Positions 43,365 through 53,175 are shown, numbered from the stretch's first letter. The stretch is DNA of 64,000 nucleotides from an uncultured Anaerolineales bacterium (GCA_937952305.1 CALFZO010000159.1:19735-83734); one strand, 5' to 3'. The notes: generated by a model not told the origin, from the letters alone. Numbers and translations are program-made.

Positions 43365-44510
43365 TTAGGCGCCCGCCTCCGGCGTGCCGCGGAGGCCCAA
43401 CTCGGTGTAGAGCGCCAGCGTGCGCCGGGCAGCGGCCTCCCACGTGAACTGGCGGGCGCGGGCCAGTCCGCGCGCGCTCAAATCGGCGCGCCAATCCGCG
43501 TCGCTCAAGACGCGCTCCAGCGCCTGGGCCCAGGCGGCCGGATCGTGCGGCGGCAGCAGGACACCGGCCGCGCCCACCACCTCCGGCAGGCTGGAGGCGT
43601 CCGAGACGACCACGGGCGTGCCGCAGGCCATGGCCTCCAGCGGCGGCAGGCCGAAGCCCTCGAACACCGACGGATAGGCGAAGGCGGCGGCGCCGCGGAT
43701 CAGGGCGGGCAGGTCTTCATCCGGCACGAAGCCGGGCAAGACCACCTGATTCTCCAGGCCCAGGGCGCGCAGGCGATCGAACACGCTCTCGTACAACCAG
43801 CCCTTGCCGCCGGCCAGCACCAGGCCGACACCGGGGTGGCGCGCCCGCAGCGCCGCATAGGCGTCCAGCAGGGTCACCAGATTCTTGCGCGGCTCGAGCG
43901 TGCACACCGACAGCAGATAGCGTTCCGGCAGACCGTAACGCTGACGCAGTTCCGCCAGCCGCGCCGGGTCGTCCGCCGGCTGGAAACGCGGCTCCACGCC
44001 CTCCGGGATGACCACCACCTTGGCCGGGTCCAGCCGATAGAAGCGCAGCGCGTCGCGGCGCGTGTTCTCGGAGACGCAGATGACGCGGTCGGCGCGCGCC
44101 AGGAAGCGCGGCATCATCACGGTCAGGTAGACGCGGTTTTGCAGCAGGTGGTGCTGCGGGAAGAGCAGGTAGGCCGTGTCGTGCAAAGTGAAGACGGAGC
44201 GCGCGCCGGGCAGCACGGGCAGCAGGTGCTCGGTGGCGTGGAAGACCGTGACCCCCGGCAGCGCCCGGCGCATATCCGGCCCGCCGAAGTACGACCAGGC
44301 CGCGCGCAGCCGCCAGCGCTTGCGCGGCAGGCCGGCCGTGTAGGTGGGCAGCGCGCTCAGCGGCGGCTTCAGGTGTGACTCGCGCGGATCGTTGAGGAAG
44401 GCCGCCAGCGGCACGCCGAGGTCCAACAGCGCGCGGGCCAGGCTGGCGGCGTAGCGGCCCAGCCCGGCGCGCTCGTGCGCGGCCGCGGAGAGATCAAAGC
44501 ACAGGCTCAT
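43365..44510 (-). CDS. GT4 glycosyltransferase
   Basis: 381 residues from ATG 44510, which overlaps the upstream stop (ATGA). LSAAAHERAGLGRYAASLAR, LHDTAYLLFPQHH, SVCTLEPRKNLVTLLDAY and SVFEGFGLPPLEAMACGTPV (E-x7-E). Same subgroup as the neighbour at 42267 and probably a paralogue, adding a further sugar. Confidence 0.9.
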   Translation of the reverse strand: MSLCFDLSAAAHERAGLGRYAASLARALLDLGVPLAAFLNDPRESHLKPPLSALPTYTAGLPRKRWRLRAAWSYFGGPDMRRALPGVTVFHATEHLLPVLPGARSVFTLHDTAYLLFPQHHLLQNRVYLTVMMPRFLARADRVICVSENTRRDALRFYRLDPAKVVVIPEGVEPRFQPADDPARLAELRQRYGLPERYLLSVCTLEPRKNLVTLLDAYAALRARHPGVGLVLAGGKGWLYESVFDRLRALGLENQVVLPGFVPDEDLPALIRGAAAFAYPSVFEGFGLPPLEAMACGTPVVVSDASSLPEVVGAAGVLLPPHDPAAWAQALERVLSDADWRADLSARGLARARQFTWEAAARRTLALYTELGLRGTPEAGA

Positions 44511-45649
44511 GATGATGTCGGCGCGGCGCTGACCCGTCGATACAGGGCCAGCGTCTGCGCGGCCATATGGGGCGTGGAGAACTGCGCGGCCGTCGCCTGG
44601 GCGGCTGCCCGCCAGCGCGCGCGTTCGGCCGGCGGCAAAGCGAGCGCGGCGTTGAGCGCCTGGGCCAGGGCGGGCGCGTCGGCAGGCGGCACCAGCCAGC
44701 CGGTGCGGCCGGGCTGGATGACCTCCGGCGCGCCGCCCACCGCCGTGGCGACCACGGGCAGGCCGCAGGCCAGCGCGTCCACCAGGGCCAGCGCAAAGCC
44801 CTCGGCCAGCGAGGGCAGGACGAAGACGTCGCCGGCCGTGAGCACGTTGGCGAGATCGGGCCGGTGGCCGAGCAGGCTGAAGTGCGCGTCCAGGCCGGCC
44901 GCCGCGATCTGGCGCGCCACGGCGCCGCCGTCGTCGGTGTCTCCGGCCAGGATGAAGTGCGCGTGCGGGTGGCGCGCCAGGATAGCCGGGGCGGCCTCCA
45001 CCAGGTAGCGCTGGCCCTTGTTCGGGGCCAGGCGGGCGGCGGTCACCACCACCGGCTGCGCGGCGGTCAGGCCCAACTCCTGACGGAGCGTGGAGGCCGG
45101 GGCCGACCGTAAGGCGTCCAGGTCGGTGCCGTTGTAGATCACGTCGATCCGGCCGGGCGGCAGGCCATAGTCCTGCGTGAGGCAGGCGGCGCTCTGGCGC
45201 GAGACGGCGACGACCCGGGCCGCGCCGCGCCGCGACCAGCGGAACAGTGTCGGCAGGGCCGGCGCCAGCCAGCGCGGCACCTGCACATCGGCCACGGGCG
45301 TGGCGCGCTGCTCGACGCAGATCAGCGGCACGCGCCGGCCGCCGAGCGCGAAGGCCAGACCGATCCCGAGCCGGCTGGCTGGATGGTTGGAGACCAGGTG
45401 GACGACGTCCTGCTGGTCGGCTAACGCCCGCAGGATTGGGGCGAGGCCGGGCAGCGCGCGGGCCTGGTCGAACGGGAACGCGCGCACCGTGGCCCAGCGG
45501 CCCAAATGCGCGCGCAAATCCTCCAGGGCCGGGTGGCTGGCGGCCGCGACCGTGAACGCGCAGTCCTGGGCCAGGGCCCGCGTCAGCCGCTCCACGTACA
45601 ACTCGGCGCCGCCCACCAGGCGCGCCGTCATCACCACCAGCACCTTCAC
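44507..45649 (-). CDS. GT4 glycosyltransferase
   Basis: 380 residues from GTG 45649, which has GGAGG just upstream and overlaps the methyltransferase stop. MTARLVGGAELYVERLTRAL, VIYNGTDLDALR, VVTAARLAPNKGQRYLVEAA and SLAEGFALALVDALACGLPV. The second half of the E-x7-E motif is Asp (E-x7-D), a tolerated variant. Confidence 0.88.
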   Translation of the reverse strand: MKVLVVMTARLVGGAELYVERLTRALAQDCAFTVAAASHPALEDLRAHLGRWATVRAFPFDQARALPGLAPILRALADQQDVVHLVSNHPASRLGIGLAFALGGRRVPLICVEQRATPVADVQVPRWLAPALPTLFRWSRRGAARVVAVSRQSAACLTQDYGLPPGRIDVIYNGTDLDALRSAPASTLRQELGLTAAQPVVVTAARLAPNKGQRYLVEAAPAILARHPHAHFILAGDTDDGGAVARQIAAAGLDAHFSLLGHRPDLANVLTAGDVFVLPSLAEGFALALVDALACGLPVVATAVGGAPEVIQPGRTGWLVPPADAPALAQALNAALALPPAERARWRAAAQATAAQFSTPHMAAQTLALYRRVSAAPTSS

Positions 45650-46566
45650 GCCGGCCTCCGCGCATAGGCTTCCAGGCCGAGGGCGCTGTCGTCGCCGGGA
45701 TGCCGCGCGTGGTGCCAGGCGCCGGCCAGCGCGCCCGCTACGCGATAGAGCAGCGACGTCACCGGCCAGAGCGGTGTCCGCGGCGCGGCGCCGTCGCCCA
45801 GGAGGCCGCGCAGCCGCTGCAGGCGGGCCAGCCCCTGCGGCGAGAGGTCCAGCGGGCGGGTGCGCACGATCTCGACCTGAGTGAAACCCGCGCGCGCCAA
45901 CAGATCGCGCAGGGTGGCCTCCGTGAAGTAGAGCACGTGCACGGGCGGCTTGAACTCGCTCCACCACTCCGGCCGGCGCTGGGCCTGCCAATGGCCGGTG
46001 TTGGGCGTGGAGAGCGCCAACAGGCCGCCGGGCCGCAGCCGGGCCGTCGCCTGGCGCAGTGTCTCCAGCGGCGCGGGCAGGTGCTCGATCACTTCCCACA
46101 GCGTGACGGCGTCCAGCGAGCCGGGCGCGTAGGCCTCGGCTTCGAAGCTGGGCCGGACCTCCAGGTGAAGCGTCTCACGCGCGTAAGCGGCCATGGCCGG
46201 CGCCACCTCCACGCCGCGCACGTCCCAGCCGCGCGCGCGGGCAGCCGCCAGGAAGAAGCCGGCCGCGCAGCCGATATCGAGCAGACGCCCGCGGCCGCCC
46301 AGGCGTCCCTCGAGCACGGCCAGGCGCCGCGCGGCCTCGCGCTCGATGGCGCCGCGCTGCTGCAGATAGTCGCTGGCGTAACCGCGCGCGTCGGCCTCGA
46401 AGTAGGCGGGGCTTTGATACAGCTGCGCCAGGGCCTCGGCGGACGGCCGGTCGTCTAGGTACAGCAGGCCGCATTGCGCGCAGCGCACGATGGCGTACGC
46501 GCCGGCGGGTGTGTGCTTGACGAAGTAGGGCCGGGTCTCGCTGTGGCCGCAGGTGGGGCAGGACAT
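45646..46566 (-). CDS. Class I SAM methyltransferase with N-terminal zinc ribbon
   Basis: 306 residues from ATG 46566. CPTCGH and CAQCG (four Cys in the first 35 residues) form a zinc ribbon. Then a Rossmann methyltransferase with LLDIGCAAGFFLAAARARGW, VTLWEVIEHLPAPLETLRQA and LRPGGLLALSTPN. Typical of sugar or glycan methyltransferases in polysaccharide clusters. The start was set at the ribbon; a longer frame upstream runs in the neighbour's shadow. Confidence 0.85.
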   Translation of the reverse strand: MSCPTCGHSETRPYFVKHTPAGAYAIVRCAQCGLLYLDDRPSAEALAQLYQSPAYFEADARGYASDYLQQRGAIEREAARRLAVLEGRLGGRGRLLDIGCAAGFFLAAARARGWDVRGVEVAPAMAAYARETLHLEVRPSFEAEAYAPGSLDAVTLWEVIEHLPAPLETLRQATARLRPGGLLALSTPNTGHWQAQRRPEWWSEFKPPVHVLYFTEATLRDLLARAGFTQVEIVRTRPLDLSPQGLARLQRLRGLLGDGAAPRTPLWPVTSLLYRVAGALAGAWHHARHPGDDSALGLEAYARRPA

Positions 46567-46573
46567 CGCGGCG

Positions 46574-47275
46574 TTATCCCGGCCGTTCGGCCGTGACCAC
46601 GTAGTTGTACGTGTCGGCCGGATCGGAGAAGACGCGGTCCAGCAGCGGGACGAGGCTGTTGACCAGCAGGCTGCCGGCGACGCTGACCGCACGGCTGAGC
46701 GCCCAACCCGGCGAGCCGCGCCGAAAACGCGGCCGCCATAGCCAGTTGTTGACGATCTGGCCGACGAGCAGCCAGGCGCCGCCCTGCGGCCGGCACTCCA
46801 GCACGCGCAGACCGGCGCGGCCGAAGAGGTGCGCCAGCCCGTAGCGCGTGTAGCGGTAGTAGTCGTGCGGCTCCTCGTGCAGGCGCCAGGCCTGCGGCGC
46901 GGAGAGGACCACGCGCCCGCCGGGGCGCAGCACGCGCGCGATCTCGTCCAGCACCGGGCCGGGTTCGGGGACGTGTTCAAGCACCTGCGTGCACAGCACG
47001 CTGTCGAAGCTGGCCGACGCGAACGGCAGGGTGCCGGCCACGCCCACCACCTGCGCGCGGCTTCCCGCCGGGTCGCGGTCGTAGGGCACGTAGGCGGTGA
47101 TGTGCGGCAGCAGCGCGCGGTACGGGCTGTTGCCGCAGCCCAGGTCGAGCAGGCGGCCAGTCAGCGTGGCGCCGGCGTCCGCCAAATCACGCTGCAGCGC
47201 CGTGCCGGCCAGGTAGTCCACGGACCAGCGCGGCAGGTTCAGCGAGGTCTTGCGCCGCAGCACTTCGGTCGGCAC
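46574..47275 (-). CDS. Class I SAM methyltransferase
   Basis: 233 residues from GTG 47275, 7 nt after the aminotransferase stop, with GGGGTG upstream. LLDLGCGNSPYRALLP binds SAM; VLCTQVLEHVPEPGPVLDEI and LRPGGRVVLSAPQAWRLHEE, then PHDYYRYT, are family motifs of glycan-cluster methyltransferases. Confidence 0.85.
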   Translation of the reverse strand: MPTEVLRRKTSLNLPRWSVDYLAGTALQRDLADAGATLTGRLLDLGCGNSPYRALLPHITAYVPYDRDPAGSRAQVVGVAGTLPFASASFDSVLCTQVLEHVPEPGPVLDEIARVLRPGGRVVLSAPQAWRLHEEPHDYYRYTRYGLAHLFGRAGLRVLECRPQGGAWLLVGQIVNNWLWRPRFRRGSPGWALSRAVSVAGSLLVNSLVPLLDRVFSDPADTYNYVVTAERPG

Positions 47276-47282
47276 GGCTGGT

Positions 47283-48404
47283 TCACCCCTGGCCCAGCAG
47301 AGCCGCCACCACGCGCTCCTGGTCGGCCGGGGCCAGCTCCGGGTAGATCGGCAGCGACAGGATTTCGGCGGCGGCGCGCTCGGTCTCGGGCAGGGCGCCG
47401 GCGGGCACATTCAAGAACGCGAAGGCCGGCTGGCGATGGAGCGGGATGGGATAGTGGATGCCGCTCTCGATGCCGTCCGCAGCCAGGCGCTGGCGCGCCG
47501 CCGCGCGGTCTGACACGCGCACCACGTAAAGATGGTAGACCGGCTCGCAGCCGGGGGCCGTGAACGGCGCCGCGACCGGCGTGCCGGCCAACCAGCGGTC
47601 GTAGCGCGCGGCGATGGCCTGGCGGGCCGCGTTCCACTCGGCCAGGTGCGGCAGCTTGGCGCGCAGCACCGCGGCCTGCAGCGTGTCCAGGCGCTCGCCG
47701 TAGCCGACCACGGCGTGTTCGTACTTGGCGCGCTGGCCGTCCGGGCCCACACGCCGGCCGTGGTCGCGCAGCTCGCGCACGCGCTCGGCGATGGCCGGAT
47801 CGTCGGTGGTCACGGCGCCGGCGTCGCCGTAAGCGCCCAGGTTCTTGCCGGGGTAAAAGCTGAAGCAGGCCGCGTCCCCGAGCGGGCCGACCGGGCGCTC
47901 CTTATAGCGCGCGCCGTGCGCCTGGGCGGCGTCCTCGATCACGGCCAGGCCGTGCCGGCGGGCGATGGCCCGGATGGCGTCCAGGTCGGCCGGCTGGCCG
48001 TAGAGGTGGACGGGAAGGATGGCGCGCGTCCGGGCTGTGATCGCGCCCGCCAGCCGGGCCGGGTCCAGGTTATAGGTGCGCGGGTCGATGTCGACGAAGA
48101 CCGGCGTGGCGCCGGCATGCAGGATGGCTTCGGCCGTGGCGCAGAAGGTGTGGGCGACTGTGATGACCTCGTCGCCGCGCCCCACGCCGCAGGCCTGCAA
48201 GGCCAGCTGCAGGGCGACGGTGCCGGAGGCCACGCCGACGGCGTAACGCGCGCCGCAGAAGGCCGCGAACTCGTCCTCGAAGGCGCGCACATCCGGGCCG
48301 TTGATAAAGGCCGTGGTCTCCAGGACGCGGCGCAGAGCGGCGTCGACCTCGGCCTGGATGGACGCGTACTGCGCGCGCAGATCGACCAGCGGGATCTTGT
48401 TCAT
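47283..48404 (-). CDS. DegT/DnrJ-family sugar aminotransferase (WbpE-like)
   Basis: 373 residues. PLP enzyme that transfers an amino group to a keto-sugar nucleotide. VASGTVALQLALQACGVGRG and IEDAAQAHGARYKERPVGPL form the PLP site; the internal aldimine Lys is in FSFYPGKNLGAYGDAGAV. Flanked by WbpD- and WbpB-like genes, it most likely makes a 3-amino sugar. Overlaps the WbpD-like gene by 4 nt. Confidence 0.9.
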   Translation of the reverse strand: MNKIPLVDLRAQYASIQAEVDAALRRVLETTAFINGPDVRAFEDEFAAFCGARYAVGVASGTVALQLALQACGVGRGDEVITVAHTFCATAEAILHAGATPVFVDIDPRTYNLDPARLAGAITARTRAILPVHLYGQPADLDAIRAIARRHGLAVIEDAAQAHGARYKERPVGPLGDAACFSFYPGKNLGAYGDAGAVTTDDPAIAERVRELRDHGRRVGPDGQRAKYEHAVVGYGERLDTLQAAVLRAKLPHLAEWNAARQAIAARYDRWLAGTPVAAPFTAPGCEPVYHLYVVRVSDRAAARQRLAADGIESGIHYPIPLHRQPAFAFLNVPAGALPETERAAAEILSLPIYPELAPADQERVVAALLGQG

Positions 48405-49033
48405 GCGGCTTCGGCGTAATCCGGGATGTCTTGGATGGTCTTGAAGACGCGGGCCGGGTTGCCGGCGACGACGGCGTTGGCGGGCACGTCACGGGTGACC
48501 ACGGCCCCGGCTCCCACCAGCGCGCCGGCGCCGATGCGGACGCCGGGCAGCAAGACCGCGCCGGCGCCGATGCGCGCCCGGCGCTCGATATAGACGCCCT
48601 GCAGGTTGGCCTTGGCGCGCGGGGATTGCGGGTAGCGGGCGTTGGTGACGACCACGCACGGCCCGATCCAGGCCTCGTCTTCCAGGACCGAGAACTCGGG
48701 GATGAAGGCGTTGGAGTGGATGCGCACGCCGTCGCCGAGACGGACGTGGTGCTCCACGAGGCTGTGGCTGCCCACGCTCACGCGGTGGCCGATGACGTTG
48801 TCCTCGCGCAGCAGCGCGCCGTGGCCGGTCTGAAAGTCGTCGCCGATGAGGTTGCCGGCGTAGAGCACGGTGTGCGAGCGCAGGTTGGCGCGCGCGCCCA
48901 GGACGGTCCGGACCGTGGCCGGGTCCTGACCGTGGGCCAGTTCGCCCACGATCACGAAGGCGCCGATCCGGGCGTCGGCGCCCAGCTGCACGTGCTCGGC
49001 CACCAGGCTGGTGGGGTGGCGGGTATCAGACAT
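48401..49033 (-). CDS. Left-handed beta-helix acyltransferase (WbpD-like)
   Basis: 210 residues. Hexapeptide repeats throughout, for example GAVLLPGVRIGAGALVGAGA followed by VVTRDVPANAVVAGNPARV, the usual end of this family. YPQSPRAKANLQGVYIERRA is the WbpD-like loop. It probably acetylates the 3-amino group made by the aminotransferase, using acetyl-CoA. Confidence 0.88.
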   Translation of the reverse strand: MSDTRHPTSLVAEHVQLGADARIGAFVIVGELAHGQDPATVRTVLGARANLRSHTVLYAGNLIGDDFQTGHGALLREDNVIGHRVSVGSHSLVEHHVRLGDGVRIHSNAFIPEFSVLEDEAWIGPCVVVTNARYPQSPRAKANLQGVYIERRARIGAGAVLLPGVRIGAGALVGAGAVVTRDVPANAVVAGNPARVFKTIQDIPDYAEAA

Positions 49034-50075
49034 GCTTCACCTCCACTTCCTGGCGGCGCTCGGCTGACGCGTACATGGCCAGCACCAGGGCCAGCGACCG
49101 GCGGCCCTCGCGTCCGTCGGTCTGGGGCGGCCGGCCGGCGCGGATGGCCTGGACCGTGTCCGCCAGCACGGCGCGGTGGCTGTCGCCGTAGACGGAGGGC
49201 GGATCGACGGTTTCCATCGCCAGCAGTTGGCGCTCCTGCTCCAACTCGCCGGCCACCTTCCACAGCACCGTCCGGTTGAGGGCCGTGCCGCCGACCTTAA
49301 CGGAGCCGCGCGTGCCGAAGAGCGCCACCGAGCCTTCCAGGTTTTCCGGGTAGGTGACGGTGGAACCCTCCACCACGCCCAGCGCGCCGGACGCGAACTC
49401 CAGCGTCGCCAGGCCGATGTCTTCCATCTCCATGGTGTGCGCGAGCGTGGCCGTGCGCGCAAAGACGCGGCGCACATCGCCCATCAGCCACTGCAGGGCG
49501 TCGATGTGGTGGATCGACTGGTTCATCAGCGCGCCGCCGTCCAGGGCGCGCGTGCCGTGCCAGCCGTCCTCGTAGTAGTTCTGCGGCCGGTACCAGCGCA
49601 CGGTGGCGTTGCCGAGCAGCAGGCGCCCGAGCTGGCCGGCGTCCACCACGCGCTTGAGCTCCTGCATGGGCGGGTTGTAGCGGTTTTGCAGGACGACGGT
49701 CAGGTTGACGCCGGCCCGCGCGCAGGCCGCGATCAGCGCGTCGGCGTGATCCAGGTCCAAAGCGATGGGCTTCTCGACGACGACGTGCTTGCCGGCCTGG
49801 GCGGCCGCGATGCCCATCTCGGCATGCAGGCCGCTGGGCGTGCAGAGGCAGACGACGTCGATGTCACGGCGGTCGAGCAGGCGGCGGTAGTCGGTCTCGA
49901 CCAGGCTGACGCCGTACTCGTGGGCCAGGTGCTGGGCGCGGCGCTCGATCAGGTCGGCCACCGCGACCAACTGGGCCTGCGGCTGCAAGTCGCGCAGGGA
50001 TTGAGCGTGGCGCGGGGCGACGCGGCCGCAGCCGATGAGGGCGAAGCGCAGAGGTTCAGGCATGGCGGTGCTCAT
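49026..50075 (-). CDS. Gfo/Idh/MocA oxidoreductase (WbpB-like)
   Basis: 349 residues. FALIGCGRVAPRHAQSL binds NAD; VVVEKPIALDLDHADALI holds the catalytic EKP Lys, and GGALMNQSIHHIDALQWLMG the His-His/Asp end. In the Pseudomonas pathway the equivalent enzyme oxidises C3 of UDP-GlcNAc uronate. ATG 50075 overlaps the upstream stop; 50063 is an alternative. Confidence 0.9.
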   Translation of the reverse strand: MSTAMPEPLRFALIGCGRVAPRHAQSLRDLQPQAQLVAVADLIERRAQHLAHEYGVSLVETDYRRLLDRRDIDVVCLCTPSGLHAEMGIAAAQAGKHVVVEKPIALDLDHADALIAACARAGVNLTVVLQNRYNPPMQELKRVVDAGQLGRLLLGNATVRWYRPQNYYEDGWHGTRALDGGALMNQSIHHIDALQWLMGDVRRVFARTATLAHTMEMEDIGLATLEFASGALGVVEGSTVTYPENLEGSVALFGTRGSVKVGGTALNRTVLWKVAGELEQERQLLAMETVDPPSVYGDSHRAVLADTVQAIRAGRPPQTDGREGRRSLALVLAMYASAERRQEVEVKHV

Positions 50076-51196
50076 AGCAGGGCGGCGAAGAGTGCCAGCA
50101 TGGGCTGGACGCGGCTGGCCCAGGTGTGGTCGCGCAGGACGCGGGCGTGGCCGGCCTGAGCGATGCGGGCGCGCTCTTCCGGCTGGGCCAGATAGTAACG
50201 GATTTTCTCCAGCATCTCGGCCGGGGTCTCAAAGCACACGATCTCGCGGCCTTCTTCAAAGAACTGCGGCACGCTGGGCACGCGCTGGAGTAATTGGAAG
50301 ACGCCGCAGGCCGGCAGTTCGAAGGCGCGCACGTTCAGGCCTTGGTCCAGCTCGCCGGGCTGATGGTCCACATGGAAGTTCAGGCCGATCCTGGCCGCGC
50401 ACAGTGCCTTCACCTGTTCCTCGCCCCAGACCTGTCCCTGCCAGACATCCAGGATCGGGCTGCCCACGAAGTGCTCGCGATAGCCGCCCCAGATTTTCAT
50501 CTGCACGCCCTGGCGCAGCGCGTGCTCGACCATGGCGCGGCGGGATTGGTGAAAGCGCTGGCTCAGGCCGCCGATGAAGCACACGTCGGCGCCGTAGCGG
50601 GCGCGCTCGGCGTCGGTGAGCGCCAGCGGGCGGTGGACCTCCGGATCGATGCCGATCGGCACGTACTCGATCCGGCCGACCGCGCCGGCGGCGCGCAGTC
50701 CGTCGGCCAGGTTGGCCGGCTGCAGGATCAGGTCGAAGTAGGGCAGGTTGGCCCGGTCCCGCTCCAGCATGGTCGTGGCTGGCAGTCCGCACCACTGCGC
50801 CAGGCGCCGGCCGCGCGCCTTGAGCGCCCGCAGCGTCCCTGGCCGCAGGCTGCTGCCCAGCGGCACGAAGACCACGTCCGGGTCGAAGCGCGCCACCTGG
50901 CGCAGGACATCCTGCTGCAACAAGGCGACGTCCACCTGCGACGCCCACAACGCGGCGCGCAGGAGTTTGCCGGCCGCGAGCGGCAGGCGGGCGCGGCGCG
51001 CCTGCGGCAGGAGGAAGCTGCTGCGCAGGTCGACGTGCACGGTGTGGCCCAGCCGCCGCCACTCGCGCACCCAGGTGTGGAGCGTGTGCTGGGTGCGCAG
51101 CAGGTGATCGTCGAAGGAGCCGCCCTGCCGGCGCCAGGCCGCATGGGCCGACTCGGCGTAGCCGCGGTCGACCTTGTAGTACAGGTAGATCTTCAT
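50072..51196 (-). CDS. CgeB-like glycosyltransferase
   Basis: 374 residues. GT-B-like with DADVCFIGGLSQ-type strand (YGADVCFIGGLSQRFHQS) and a C-terminal FELPACGVFQLLQRVPSVPQ, then FFEEGREIVCFETPAEMLEKI, the signature of CgeB/DUF3880-type spore-coat and maturation glycosyltransferases. Acceptor unknown. Starts and ends in 4-nt overlaps with its neighbours. Confidence 0.8.
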   Translation of the reverse strand: MKIYLYYKVDRGYAESAHAAWRRQGGSFDDHLLRTQHTLHTWVREWRRLGHTVHVDLRSSFLLPQARRARLPLAAGKLLRAALWASQVDVALLQQDVLRQVARFDPDVVFVPLGSSLRPGTLRALKARGRRLAQWCGLPATTMLERDRANLPYFDLILQPANLADGLRAAGAVGRIEYVPIGIDPEVHRPLALTDAERARYGADVCFIGGLSQRFHQSRRAMVEHALRQGVQMKIWGGYREHFVGSPILDVWQGQVWGEEQVKALCAARIGLNFHVDHQPGELDQGLNVRAFELPACGVFQLLQRVPSVPQFFEEGREIVCFETPAEMLEKIRYYLAQPEERARIAQAGHARVLRDHTWASRVQPMLALFAALL

Positions 51197-53169
51197 CGCG
51201 CCAGCATTCTAAGCCAGAGCTCGGCGGCGGCCCAGCGCCAGACGGCGGCGGCCGTTGGCGCGTCCTGGGTATAGGCCGGGGACTGCAGGGTCTGGCGCAC
51301 GGCCGCCAGGTCCAGGTAGGCGGCGGCGCGCGGCGTATCCTGGAACAGCGCGGCCAGGGTGGGGTGCAGGGCGCGCAGCCAGGCGCGTTCGGGCGTGGCG
51401 AAGCCCTTCTTGTCGCGCCGCCACGTGATCGCGTCCGGCAGTTGGCCGTGCAGGGCCTGGCGCAGGACGTGTTTCGACCAGCCCTGATGGATGCGGGCGC
51501 CGGCCGGCAGCTGCGCGACGTATTCGGCCACGCGCACATCCAGGAAGGGCGTGCGCGCCTCGATCGAGAACGCCATTGCATTGCGGTCCTCCGACCGCAG
51601 CAGCCGCGGCAGGTTGTGGCGCGCGAGCGTGTTGAGATGGCGCGGCAGGTTGGCCTGGCCGGCGGCGTCGAAGTTGAGCGCGTGCCGCTGGATCGCGGCC
51701 TGGGCCGCCTCGGCGGACAGGCCCGGCATGCGTCCGGCGCGGCGGGCCTGGAGCTGGCGCTGCCACGCGGCCGGCAATTGGCGCGCGGCCGTCCGCGCCA
51801 GCACCTCGCCCAGCGGGCGCGCCCCGACGGCGGCGATGGCGTTGGCTTCGCGCGCCAGGCGCGGCCACTGGCCGGCGCGCAGGAGCTGGCCCAGGTAGAT
51901 GTCGTAGGGCAGATAGCCGGCCAGCAGTTCGTCGGAGCCCTGGCCGTCCAGCGTGACGGTGACGCCCTGCGCGCGCGCCAGGCGCATCACGCACCACTGC
52001 GCGTACATCGACGTCGTGATCGGCGGCTCGTCGTGGTGCCAGAAGAAGCGCTCCAGGTCGGCGGCCAGCGTCTCGGCCGTCGGGAAGGTCTGGTGCCACT
52101 CCGCGCCGGTCTGGTCGACGATCAGGCGCGCAAACGCGCGCTCGTCGCTCTCCGGGTCGTCGTAGGCGGCCGTGAAGGTCTTCTGGTGTTCGCCGACCAG
52201 CGCGCGCGGGACGTTGTGCTCGTCCTGCATCAACTGGTTGGCCAGGACCACGATCGCGGACGAGTCCAGGCCGCCGGACAGGCAGGTGCCCACCGGCACG
52301 TCGGAGCGCAGGCGCAGGCGCACGGCGTCGGTGAGCAGCTCGCGCAGGCGCTGGGCCTGGGCGGGGTCGGGCGTCTCCGGTCCCAGCTCGGGGTTGCAGG
52401 GCAGCTCCCAGTACGGGCGGATCTGCAAGCCGTCGGCGGTGACCGTGAGCGTGTGCGCGCCGGGGAGCTGGCGGATCTCGGCCAAGAGCGTCTGGTCCAG
52501 CTGGCTGGCCTCGTAGCCGGCCAGGAAGTCCACCAGCAGCGGTTCGTTGGGGCGGGGCTGGACCAGGCCGGTGCTCCAGAGCGCTTTGGGCTCGGACGCG
52601 AACGCGAACAGGCCGTCGGTCAGGACGTAGTAGAACGGCTTGACGCCGAAGCGGTCCCGCGCGCACAGCAGGCGGCGCGCGCCGGCGTCCCACAGCGCGA
52701 AGGCCCACATCCCGTTGAAGTGCTGGACGCAGTCCGGGCCCCATTCGCGGTAGGCCGCCAACAGCACTTCCGTGTCGCCGCTGGACCGGAAGGCGTGCCC
52801 GCGCGCGCGCAGCTCGGCGCGGAGTTCGAGGTAGTTGAAGATCTCGCCGTTGAAACACACGGTCAGCGCGCCGTCGGCCGTGGTCATGGGCGTGTGGCCG
52901 GCCGGCGAGAGATCGAGGATGGCCAGGCGGCGTTCGGCCAGGGCCAGGTCCGGCGCGAACGGCGGCGGCGTGCCGCGGACATCGGGCAGGGCCACGCCGG
53001 CCGGGCTGTCCGGGCCCTTGAAGTGAGCGGCTGCCCCGGTGGCAGTGTGGAACAGGGCGTAGCCCTCGTCGTCCGGGCCGCGGTGGCGCAGGGTGTCGGC
53101 CAGGGCGCGCAGCTGGGCGACGTCCACGGCGCGGCCGTGCAAATGGAAGAGGCCGGCGATGCCGCACAT
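51193..53169 (-). CDS. asnB: Asparagine synthase (glutamine-hydrolysing)
   Basis: 658 residues, full length. Cys2 (MCGIAGLFHL) is the glutaminase nucleophile; the synthetase half has the PP-loop in GTCLSGGLDSSAIVV. AsnB paralogues inside glycan clusters often amidate a uronic acid or other carboxyl group rather than make asparagine; here, beside WbpB/D/E-like genes that act on uronic-acid sugars, that is plausible but inferred. Confidence 0.92.
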   Translation of the reverse strand: MCGIAGLFHLHGRAVDVAQLRALADTLRHRGPDDEGYALFHTATGAAAHFKGPDSPAGVALPDVRGTPPPFAPDLALAERRLAILDLSPAGHTPMTTADGALTVCFNGEIFNYLELRAELRARGHAFRSSGDTEVLLAAYREWGPDCVQHFNGMWAFALWDAGARRLLCARDRFGVKPFYYVLTDGLFAFASEPKALWSTGLVQPRPNEPLLVDFLAGYEASQLDQTLLAEIRQLPGAHTLTVTADGLQIRPYWELPCNPELGPETPDPAQAQRLRELLTDAVRLRLRSDVPVGTCLSGGLDSSAIVVLANQLMQDEHNVPRALVGEHQKTFTAAYDDPESDERAFARLIVDQTGAEWHQTFPTAETLAADLERFFWHHDEPPITTSMYAQWCVMRLARAQGVTVTLDGQGSDELLAGYLPYDIYLGQLLRAGQWPRLAREANAIAAVGARPLGEVLARTAARQLPAAWQRQLQARRAGRMPGLSAEAAQAAIQRHALNFDAAGQANLPRHLNTLARHNLPRLLRSEDRNAMAFSIEARTPFLDVRVAEYVAQLPAGARIHQGWSKHVLRQALHGQLPDAITWRRDKKGFATPERAWLRALHPTLAALFQDTPRAAAYLDLAAVRQTLQSPAYTQDAPTAAAVWRWAAAELWLRMLAR

Positions 53170-53175
53170 ACAGAG

